A stretch of DNA of 64,000 bases from Streptomyces sp. CoH27 (GTDB lineage: Bacteria; Actinomycetota; Actinomycetes; Streptomycetales; Streptomycetaceae). This document shows, piece by piece, positions 8,618 to 16,269 of the stretch (position 1 is its first letter; each line of letters opens with the position of its first letter). The position numbers and the translations under genes are program-made. Under the pieces are notes generated by a model. It was given only the letters and a program-made list of their open reading frames with translations. It had not been told where the DNA came from and searched no databases. The stretch spans positions 36,594-100,593 of the forward strand of contig NZ_JAIQYY010000022.1 of NCBI RefSeq assembly GCF_020181035.1, in the 5' to 3' direction.

Positions 8618-10267
8618 ATGCCCATGACCACTGCAAGAGCCAGGCGCCTTCGGCCGCTGCCTCCGCTGCTGTCCCTGCGCAGAACCCTGGCGCTCACGTT
8701 CTCGGCCCTGCTGCTCACCGTGGCCGTCCCCCTCCTCTCCCTCGGTAAGGCGCAGCCCGCCGCGGCGCTCGGCAACGGGCTGGCGCCGACCCCGCAGATG
8801 GGCTTCAACGACTGGAACGCATACGGCTGCGACGTCTCCGAGTCGCTGATCAAGTCCACGGCCCAGGCGATGCACACCAACGGAATGCAGGCGGCGGGCT
8901 ATTCATACGTCAACATCGACGACTGCTGGATGACCCACAGCCGCGACTCCGGCGGCCACCTGGTGCCGGACCCGGCCAAGTTCCCCGACGGCATCAAAGG
9001 CACCGCGGACTACGTGCACTCGCTTGGGCTGAAGCTCGGGATCTATGAGGACGCCGGCACGGCGACCTGTGCGGGATACCCGGGCAGCCTGGGGCACGAG
9101 ACCACGGACGCGCAGTCGTTCGCGTCGTGGGGCGTGGACTATCTGAAGTACGACAACTGCAACAACACTGGCGTGCCGGCGCGGACCCGGTACACCGCGA
9201 TGCGGGACGCGCTGGCGGCCGCCGGCCGGCCGATCCTGTTCAGCCTGTGCAACTGGGGCCAGGAGAACGTGTGGACCTGGGGCGCGGACGTCGGCAACAG
9301 TTGGCGCACCACCGGGGACATCAGCCCGACCTTCTCCAGCATGCTGTCGATCTTCCACAGCAACGTCGGACTGGCCTCTTACGCCGGCCCCGGCCACTGG
9401 AACGACCCGGACATGCTGGAGGTCGGCAATGGCTCGATGACGGCCACCGAGAGCCGCAGTGAGTTCAGTCTGTGGGCGGAGATGGCCGCGCCGCTGATCG
9501 CGGGGACCAACATCCCCTCGGCCAGTGCTGACACCTTGTCTGTCCTGACCAACTCCCGGGTGATCGCGGTCGACCAGGACCCGCTCGGCAAACAGGGGAC
9601 CATGGTGTCCTCCTCGGGCGGGCTGGACGTGCTGGCCAAGCCGCTGGCCAACGGGGACGTGTCGGTGGCACTGTTCAACGAGACGGGCTCCACGGCGACC
9701 ATCACCACCACCGCGGCCGCGATCGGAAAGACCGGGGCGTCCGCCTACACCCTGACCGACCTCTGGTCGGGCGGATCGTCCACGACCTCCGGAACCATCA
9801 GCGCCTCGGTACCGGCCCACGGCACCGTCATGTACCGGGTCGCGGGCGGCAACAGCGGCGGGGGCACCGCCGTGACAGGGGCACTGCACGCGGTCGGCGC
9901 GGGCAAGTGCCTGGACGTACCCAACTCCACCACGACCGCCGGCACCCAGGTGGAGATCTGGAGCTGCAACGGCGGCGCCAACCAGACCTGGACGCACACC
10001 TCCTCCGACCAGCTCACGGTCTACTCCGGCAGTGGCCAGATGTGCCTGGACGCCTACAACAACCAGACCACGCCAGGGACGAAGGTGGAGATCTGGCCAT
10101 GCAACGGCCAGAGCAACCAGCAGTGGTCGCTGAACTCCAACGGCACGATCACCGGCGTCCAGTCCGGCCTGTGCCTGGACGTCACGGGAGGGGCCACGGC
10201 TGACGGAACCCTCGCCGAGTTGTGGACCTGCAACGGCGGCAGCGGTCAGCGGTGGACGCTGGGATGA
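8618..10267 (+). CDS. Secreted GH27 beta-L-arabinopyranosidase or alpha-galactosidase with CBM13
   Basis: The GH27 domain (about 52-440, including a C-terminal beta-sandwich) shows QMGFNDWNAYGC, NIDDCWM, the nucleophile Asp179 in LKYDNC and the acid/base Asp234 in SWRTTGD. The loop GIYEDAG carries Glu144. As I recall, the characterised Streptomyces avermitilis GH27 beta-L-arabinopyranosidase has a Glu in this pocket where alpha-galactosidases differ, so that activity is favoured by both sequence and neighbours. A signal peptide (about 21-50) and a three-repeat CBM13 (about 417-549) complete it. The ATG at 8618 follows AGGAG. The two activities cannot be separated with certainty from sequence alone. 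Confidence 0.88.
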   Translation: MPMTTARARRLRPLPPLLSLRRTLALTFSALLLTVAVPLLSLGKAQPAAALGNGLAPTPQMGFNDWNAYGCDVSESLIKSTAQAMHTNGMQAAGYSYVNIDDCWMTHSRDSGGHLVPDPAKFPDGIKGTADYVHSLGLKLGIYEDAGTATCAGYPGSLGHETTDAQSFASWGVDYLKYDNCNNTGVPARTRYTAMRDALAAAGRPILFSLCNWGQENVWTWGADVGNSWRTTGDISPTFSSMLSIFHSNVGLASYAGPGHWNDPDMLEVGNGSMTATESRSEFSLWAEMAAPLIAGTNIPSASADTLSVLTNSRVIAVDQDPLGKQGTMVSSSGGLDVLAKPLANGDVSVALFNETGSTATITTTAAAIGKTGASAYTLTDLWSGGSSTTSGTISASVPAHGTVMYRVAGGNSGGGTAVTGALHAVGAGKCLDVPNSTTTAGTQVEIWSCNGGANQTWTHTSSDQLTVYSGSGQMCLDAYNNQTTPGTKVEIWPCNGQSNQQWSLNSNGTITGVQSGLCLDVTGGATADGTLAELWTCNGGSGQRWTLG

Positions 10268-10338
10268 CTCGCCCCTCCCTCGGCCACGGGCAGCTTCGGT
10301 GCCGCCGGCGCGGCGGCACCGCCACAGAGGAGGTCTCC

Positions 10339-11865
10339 TTGCCCGGATCAGCAACAGATCGCCGGCGAAGGCGATTCCCGGCCGTGCTCCTGATCGCCCT
10401 GGCGATGGCCCTGGCCGCGCTCGGGACACCCTCGTTCGCCACCTCCGCGCGGACCGGCACACCTGCCGCCGTCCACGCCCCCGTGCCCGCGGCGGACGCG
10501 TCGCTCCCGTGCGACCTCTACGCTGCGGGCGGCACACCGTGCGTGACGGCACACGCCACCACCAGGGCACTCTTCGCGGCGTACAACGGGCCGCTGTACC
10601 AGATCCAGCGGGCCTCCGACCACAGCTACCGCGACATCGGGGTGCTCACCGCGGGAGGGTACGCCGACGGCGCGTCCCAGGTGTCGTTCTGCGCGGGCAC
10701 GTCCTGCACGATCACGAAGATCTACGACCAGACCGCCAGGCACAACGACATGCCGATCTCCTGGGGCGGCTACTGGAAGGGCTCGGGTCCGAACGGATCC
10801 GACGTCGGGGCGGACGCCATGGCCCTGCCGGTGACCGCGGCCGGTCACCAGGTGTTCGGTGTCAAGGTCACTCCGGGCGTCGGCTACCGGCTGGACCACG
10901 CGAGCGGCGTGCCCACCGGCGCCCAGCCCGAAGGCATCTACATGGTGACCTCGTCGAACTACACCAACCAATGGTGCTGCTTCGACTATGGCAGCGGCGA
11001 GAACTCCCACACCGACACCGGCAACGCCACCATGAACGCCATCTACTGGGGCAACGCCTGCTGGTTCGGCGGCTGCACCGGCAGCGGCCCCTGGGTGGAG
11101 GCCGACCTGGAGAACGGCATGTTCCACACCGACACCGGCTCCAACAAGGACCCGAACAACCCCGGCGTGCACTATCCGTTCGTCAGCGCGTGGCTGAAGA
11201 ACAACGGCACCAGCAACTTCACCCTCAAATACGGCAACGGCACGAGCGGCGGCCTGACCACCACCTTCTCCGGTCCCCTGCCGAACGGCTACTCGCCGAT
11301 GAAGGTCGACAGTTCGGTCCTGCTCGGCACCGGGGGCGACAACAGTCCCAACGGCGTGGGCGAGTTCTTCGAAGGCGCGATCACGGCCGGCTATCCGTCC
11401 GACACAACCGAGAACGCGGTACAGGCCGCCATCACCGCCGCCAACTACGGGTCGGGAAGCGGTAGTGGCACGACGGGTGCCGTGCACGCGGTGGGTGCGG
11501 CCAAGTGTCTCGACGTGCCGGGCGCATCCACGACGGCGGGTACGCAGCCGCAGATCTGGGACTGCAACGGCGCGGTGAACCAGACGTGGACCGCGACCGC
11601 GTCCCACCAGCTCACCGTGTACTCCGGCAGCAGCCAACTGTGCCTGGACGCCTACGACAAGGGCACCAGTCCGGGCACGAAGGTCATCACCTGGCCCTGC
11701 AACGGCCAGACCAACCAGCAGTGGAACCTCAACGCCAACGGCACCGTCACCAGTGCCCAGTCCGGCCTTTGCCTGGACGTGACCGGCGCCGCCACCGCCA
11801 ACGGCAGCCTCGTACAGCTGTGGACCTGCAACGGCGGATCCAACCAGAAGTGGTCGCTGAGCTGA
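10339..11865 (+). CDS. Secreted GH54 alpha-L-arabinofuranosidase with C-terminal CBM13, TTG start
   Basis: This third GH54 paralogue has 508 residues from a TTG at 10339, chosen because GAGGAGG lies about five bases upstream. A longer frame with an ATG at 10264, overlapping the previous stop, is possible but adds an unlikely N-terminus. A signal peptide spans about 10-37. The catalytic domain (about 55-375) begins LPCDLYAAGG and keeps CCFDYG, the nucleophile Glu in ADLENGMF and the acid/base Asp in GTGGDNS. It is more diverged than the copy at 1931. The lectin (about 380-508) has three repeats. It probably attacks arabinofuranosyl linkages different from those of its paralogues. Confidence 0.9.
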   Translation: MPGSATDRRRRRFPAVLLIALAMALAALGTPSFATSARTGTPAAVHAPVPAADASLPCDLYAAGGTPCVTAHATTRALFAAYNGPLYQIQRASDHSYRDIGVLTAGGYADGASQVSFCAGTSCTITKIYDQTARHNDMPISWGGYWKGSGPNGSDVGADAMALPVTAAGHQVFGVKVTPGVGYRLDHASGVPTGAQPEGIYMVTSSNYTNQWCCFDYGSGENSHTDTGNATMNAIYWGNACWFGGCTGSGPWVEADLENGMFHTDTGSNKDPNNPGVHYPFVSAWLKNNGTSNFTLKYGNGTSGGLTTTFSGPLPNGYSPMKVDSSVLLGTGGDNSPNGVGEFFEGAITAGYPSDTTENAVQAAITAANYGSGSGSGTTGAVHAVGAAKCLDVPGASTTAGTQPQIWDCNGAVNQTWTATASHQLTVYSGSSQLCLDAYDKGTSPGTKVITWPCNGQTNQQWNLNANGTVTSAQSGLCLDVTGAATANGSLVQLWTCNGGSNQKWSLS

Positions 11866-11872
11866 CCCGATA

Positions 11873-11904
11873 AATCGCTGAATCGCTGTATCGCTGAACC
11901 GCTG
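11873..11904 (+). repeat. Four tandem copies of an 8-base repeat between two genes
   Basis: AATCGCTG occurs exactly twice, at 11873-11880 and 11881-11888. TATCGCTG (11889-11896) and AACCGCTG (11897-11904) follow, each with one change. The array begins seven bases after the GH54 stop codon and ends just before the ribosome site (AGGAGG) of the GH39-like gene. No function is evident. Slippage-type expansion within an operon leader is the simplest explanation. Confidence 0.8.
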
Positions 11905-11921
11905 GTCCATAGGAGGTCCGT

Positions 11922-13754
11922 ATGAGGACGCGAGCGAGGGACCGCCGTGTGCTGCTCGCCGTCGGCGTCGTGTTGGCGTTCGTGCTGCAGCTGCTGTCGG
12001 CGGCCGGGAGCCGTGCCGCCGCGGGCGAGGCGCTGAGCGTGAACCTGGCGTCGACGCGAGGCCCGTCGACCGGTGTGGGTGAGGGCTTTCTCTACGGCTT
12101 CACCCAGGACGGCAGCCAACCTGTGGACCAGTTCATCCAGCCGCTGGGGATCAACGCGTTCCGCGGCGGGGGCTGGTTCTCCGGCGGCTGGATCAAGGAC
12201 AACTACCAGTACGGTGCGGCCAGTCGGGCCGACGTCGACTCGATCATCGCGCAGGCGAAACGGCTGACCCGGCCGCCGTACCACGCGCAGTACCAGGTGC
12301 TCGTCAGCGACATCTACGGCGCGAACGGCGGCCAGCCGTCCAACACGACGTACCCGTGCGACAACGGCAACTGCGCGAACTGGATCAGCTTCATCGACTC
12401 CACCGTGGGAGCGCTCCAGGCGTCGGGACTGAAGTTCTCCTACGACATCTGGAACGAGCCCGATATCTCCTACTTCTGGACCCGGGGTGTCAACAGCACC
12501 CAGTACTTCCAGATGTGGGACAGCGCCTACCGGGAGATCCGGCGCATCGCGCCCGGCGCGCAGATCGTGGGGCCGTCCCTCGCCTTCACCCCGCAGCGCA
12601 ATCCGGGTGAATGGCAGGCCTGGCTCGCGCATGTGAAGGCGGCCGGGACGGTGCCGGACATGATCACCAACCACAACGAGGGCGATGTCGACGACCCGGT
12701 CACTGTCGCGCGGAGCCTCGACAACGCGCTGAGCTCGGCGGGCATCGGTCCGCTGCCGCTGTCCTCGAACGAGTACCAGCCGGCCGACCGGCAGACCGCC
12801 GGGGTGACGGCCTGGTACCTTGCGCGGTTCGCGCAGTCCGGGTACACCAACGCGATGCGCGGCAACTGGGTGTGCTGCGTCACCCCCAACCTGACGGGGG
12901 TCCTCACCCAGAGCGGGGGCAGCTGGCAGCCGACCGGCAACTGGTGGGCGCTCCGGGACTACGCCGACATGACCGGCACCCTCGTCGACACCTCCGGCCA
13001 GGTCGGCTCGACGGCGATCTCGGCCTCCGAGGACTCCGCCAACAAACGCGCAGTGGCCGTCATCGGCGACTCGAACGGGTACACCGGCACCGCGTCCGTG
13101 ACCTTCGACGGGCTGTCATCCGTACCCTGGCTGGCGAACGCCGGCAGCGTGCACGTCACGGTGCACCGCATCCCCGACCAGGCGCCGCTCGGCGCCCCAC
13201 AGACCGTGTACGACCAGAACGTGAGCACCTCGGGCGGCTCGATCACCGTGCCGATCACGTTCCAGGGCGCGCACGACGCGTTCGCCGTCTATCTGACGCC
13301 GGCCTCGTCCGGCGGCGGGGGCTTCCCGGACGGCTACCACCAACTCGTGGTCGCCAACAACAACTTGTGCCTGGACGTGTACGGCAACTCCGGCAGCGCC
13401 GGTGCCGCGATCGACCAGTGGTCCTGCAACGGGCAGGGCAACCAGCAGTTCCAGTTCGTGCCGGCCTCGGGAGGTTACGGCGAACTGCGCACCCAGAGCT
13501 CGGGGTTGGACGTGGCGGTCGCCGGGAGCTCCACTGCGGCGGGCACCCCGGACATCGTCCAGCAGGCTCCCGGCACGTCGGGCAACGGCCTGTGGCTGCC
13601 GGTGCGCCAGTCCGACGGCTCGTACGCGTTCCAGAACCGCGACAGCGGCCTGTGCCTGGACGTCTACGGCGCCGGCAGCAATGCCGGCCAGCAGCTCGAC
13701 CAGTGGCAGTGCAAGAACGCGCCGGGCACCAACCAGGACTTCGTCGTCCGCTGA
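11922..13754 (+). CDS. Secreted GH39-like clan-A glycoside hydrolase with CBM13
   Basis: The protein has 610 residues: a signal peptide (about 1-33), a clan GH-A barrel (about 40-390), a beta-sandwich-like region to about 465, and a C-terminal ricin-type lectin (about 472-610). The barrel has the acid/base Glu179 in DIWNEPD and a likely nucleophile Glu284 in SSNEYQ, the pattern of GH39 and relatives. Known GH39 members include beta-xylosidases and enzymes releasing arabinose-containing disaccharides from arabinogalactan. Context makes an arabinose- or xylose-linked target plausible. The ATG at 11922 follows AGGAGG. Family placement within clan A is moderately secure; the substrate is not. Confidence 0.78.
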   Translation: MRTRARDRRVLLAVGVVLAFVLQLLSAAGSRAAAGEALSVNLASTRGPSTGVGEGFLYGFTQDGSQPVDQFIQPLGINAFRGGGWFSGGWIKDNYQYGAASRADVDSIIAQAKRLTRPPYHAQYQVLVSDIYGANGGQPSNTTYPCDNGNCANWISFIDSTVGALQASGLKFSYDIWNEPDISYFWTRGVNSTQYFQMWDSAYREIRRIAPGAQIVGPSLAFTPQRNPGEWQAWLAHVKAAGTVPDMITNHNEGDVDDPVTVARSLDNALSSAGIGPLPLSSNEYQPADRQTAGVTAWYLARFAQSGYTNAMRGNWVCCVTPNLTGVLTQSGGSWQPTGNWWALRDYADMTGTLVDTSGQVGSTAISASEDSANKRAVAVIGDSNGYTGTASVTFDGLSSVPWLANAGSVHVTVHRIPDQAPLGAPQTVYDQNVSTSGGSITVPITFQGAHDAFAVYLTPASSGGGGFPDGYHQLVVANNNLCLDVYGNSGSAGAAIDQWSCNGQGNQQFQFVPASGGYGELRTQSSGLDVAVAGSSTAAGTPDIVQQAPGTSGNGLWLPVRQSDGSYAFQNRDSGLCLDVYGAGSNAGQQLDQWQCKNAPGTNQDFVVR

Positions 13755-13808
13755 ACCGTCCGCCCACCGCATCGGCGGCGGACACCCCGACCTGCGAAAG
13801 GAACCACC

Positions 13809-16217
13809 GTGTCAGCATTCAGACGGCTGCTGCGGCGCCTGCGCGCCTCGACGGCCGTGCTCGCGGGCCTCGTCCTGGCGGTCGGCGGCCTCGTGGGCAC
13901 GGCCGCCGCTCCGGCCCAGGCCGCCACATCCGTCACCATCAACGGCGCATCCGGCGGACGGACCTTCGACGGCGTCGGCGCGATCAGCGGCGGAGGCGGC
14001 AACAGCAGGCTCCTGATCGACTACCCCGAGCCCCAGCGCGGCCAGATCCTCGACTATCTCTTCAAGCCCGGCTACGGCGCCTCCCTGCAGATCCTCAAGG
14101 CCGAGGTCGGCGGGGACACCAACTCGACCTCGGGAGCCGAGCCCAGTCACCAGCACACCCGCTCCGACCTGAACTGCGACCGGGGCTACGAGTGGTGGCT
14201 GATGGAGCAGGCCAAAGCGCGCAACCCGAACATCAAGCTGTACGGGCTCGCGTGGGGCGCCCCGGGCTGGATCGGCGGCGGGAACTTCTGGTCCACCGAC
14301 ATGATCAACTACCTGGTCTCGTGGCTGGGTTGTGCCAAGCAGCACGGACTGTCCATCGACTACCTCGGCGGATGGAACGAGCGAGGCTACAACGTCTCTT
14401 GGTACGAGCAGCTGCGCAGCGCGCTCGACACCAACGGCTACGGCAGCGTCAAGATCGTCGCGGCCGACTCGGACTGGGCCGTGGCGAACGACGTCGACTC
14501 CAACCAGGCGTTCGCCGCCGCCGTCAGTGTCATCGGCACCCACTACCCCTGCGGCTACCGCTCCTCCCAGTCCAACTGTTCGGTGCCGTCGGCCGCCACG
14601 TCGTCCGGCAAGCCGCTGTGGGCGAGTGAGAACGGCTCCGACGACTACAACAGTGGAGCGCCGGCCATGGCCCGCGGCATCAACCGCGGATACATCGACG
14701 GCCGCATGACTGCGTACCTCAACTGGCCGGTGGTCGCCGCGATCACACCGAACCTGCCCTATCCCACCATGGGGCTCGCGCTGGCCTCGCAGCCGTGGTC
14801 GGGACACTACGCGATCGGCAAGAACACCTGGGTGATGGCGCACACCAGCCAGTTCACCGCCCCCGGGTGGCACTACCTCGACTCCTCCAGTGGCTACATC
14901 GGCGGCAGCCGCAACAACGGCAGCTATGTCTCGCTGAAGTCCACCGACAACTCCGACTACTCCACGGTCATCGAGACGATGGACGCCGGCAGCGCCCAGA
15001 CGCTGAACTTCAACGTCACCGGAGGGCTGTCCACCGGAACCGTCCACGTCTGGTCGACGGACGTCAACTCCGGCAATCCCGCCGACTACTTCGTGCACAC
15101 CACGGACCTCACCCCGTCCGGCGGCGGTTTCAGCCTGACCGTACAGCCCCACCACGTCTACACCCTGACCACCACGACGGGTCAGGGCAAGGGCACCGCC
15201 AGCGCTCCCGCCCAGGGGGCGATGAGCCTGCCGTACAGCGACTCCTTCGACGGCTACGCCAGCGGCAGCGAGGCGAAGTACCTCATGGACTGGCAGGGTG
15301 CCTTCGAGGTGGCGGGCTGCGGCGGCGGCCGCAGCGGCAAGTGCGTGCGCCAGATGAGCCCGCAGAAGCCGATCACCTGGGACGCGCTGTCCGATCCGCA
15401 CGCCCTGCTCGGTGACGTGGGCTGGGGCAACTACACCGTCTCGTCCGACGTGCTGCTGGAACAGCCGGGATACGCCGAGCTGATCGGCCGCGCGAACGGG
15501 CAGGACTACTCCAGCACGGGCCAGCTCAACGCCTACCACCTGCGGGTGAGTGACACCGGGGCCTGGTCGATCCTGAACTCGGGCACCAACGGCAATGTCT
15601 CCACCCTCGCCCGCGGCACGGTCGCGGCGCTGGGCACCAACCGGTGGCACACGCTGGCTCTCGCCTTCTCGGGCACGACCCTCACCGCCGTCATCGACGG
15701 TGCCACGGTCGGCTCCGTGAGTGACCGCACCTGGGTCGGAGGGCAGGTCGGCTATGCGACCAGCCAGGGCGAGACGGCACAGTTCGACAACCTCTCCCTC
15801 ACTGCCGGCAGCGGGGGACCGGGCGGCGGCACGGTCGGCTCGATCGTCGGCGTCGGCTCCAGCCGGTGCGTGGACGTGCCCAACCAGTCGCAGACCTCCG
15901 GCACCCAGGTCGAGCTGTGGGACTGCAACGGCGGCGCCAACCAGCAGTGGACCAGCACCTCGGCCGGTGAACTGCGGGTCTACGGCAACTCCTGTCTGGA
16001 CGCCGCGAGTGGCGGTACCGGCGCCGGCACCAAGGTCGACATCTGGGCCTGTGACGGCAGCGCGAACCAGCAGTGGAAGCTCAACGCCGACGGCACGATC
16101 ACCGGTGTCCGGTCCGGCCTGTGCCTGGACGCCACCGGTGCGGGAACGGCCAACGGCACCCTGCTGGAGCTGTGGACCTGCACCGGCTCCGACAACCAGA
16201 AGTGGACGCGCAACTGA
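13809..16217 (+). CDS. Secreted GH59 beta-galactosidase (galactocerebrosidase family) with CBM13
   Basis: The first 640 residues resemble vertebrate galactosylceramidase throughout. They include TFDGVGAISGGGGNSRLL near 52-69, the acid/base Glu191 in GGWNERGYN, the nucleophile Glu274 in LWASENGS, and QPWSGHYAIGK. A C-terminal laminin-G/lectin-like domain is also present (about 465-665). A three-repeat CBM13 follows (about 675-802). The signal peptide ends near residue 38. A bacterial secreted GH59 would hydrolyse beta-galactosides, here probably galactosyl residues on plant polysaccharide or arabinogalactan protein rather than sphingolipid. That substrate is inferred from the neighbours. The ATG/GTG choice is settled by GTG at 13809 following GAAAGGA. 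Confidence 0.9.
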   Translation: MSAFRRLLRRLRASTAVLAGLVLAVGGLVGTAAAPAQAATSVTINGASGGRTFDGVGAISGGGGNSRLLIDYPEPQRGQILDYLFKPGYGASLQILKAEVGGDTNSTSGAEPSHQHTRSDLNCDRGYEWWLMEQAKARNPNIKLYGLAWGAPGWIGGGNFWSTDMINYLVSWLGCAKQHGLSIDYLGGWNERGYNVSWYEQLRSALDTNGYGSVKIVAADSDWAVANDVDSNQAFAAAVSVIGTHYPCGYRSSQSNCSVPSAATSSGKPLWASENGSDDYNSGAPAMARGINRGYIDGRMTAYLNWPVVAAITPNLPYPTMGLALASQPWSGHYAIGKNTWVMAHTSQFTAPGWHYLDSSSGYIGGSRNNGSYVSLKSTDNSDYSTVIETMDAGSAQTLNFNVTGGLSTGTVHVWSTDVNSGNPADYFVHTTDLTPSGGGFSLTVQPHHVYTLTTTTGQGKGTASAPAQGAMSLPYSDSFDGYASGSEAKYLMDWQGAFEVAGCGGGRSGKCVRQMSPQKPITWDALSDPHALLGDVGWGNYTVSSDVLLEQPGYAELIGRANGQDYSSTGQLNAYHLRVSDTGAWSILNSGTNGNVSTLARGTVAALGTNRWHTLALAFSGTTLTAVIDGATVGSVSDRTWVGGQVGYATSQGETAQFDNLSLTAGSGGPGGGTVGSIVGVGSSRCVDVPNQSQTSGTQVELWDCNGGANQQWTSTSAGELRVYGNSCLDAASGGTGAGTKVDIWACDGSANQQWKLNADGTITGVRSGLCLDATGAGTANGTLLELWTCTGSDNQKWTRN

Positions 16218-16269
16218 TCCGGTGACGGACGAGATCACCCACCCCCTCAACGACGCTGAGAGGCCCCGC

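Noticed and set aside
12406..12419. CebR-box-like TGGGAGCGCTCCAG inside the GH39-like gene
   Set aside because: It matches 12 of 14 positions but is intragenic and explained by coding sequence. Intragenic CebR sites are known, so it is only noted.
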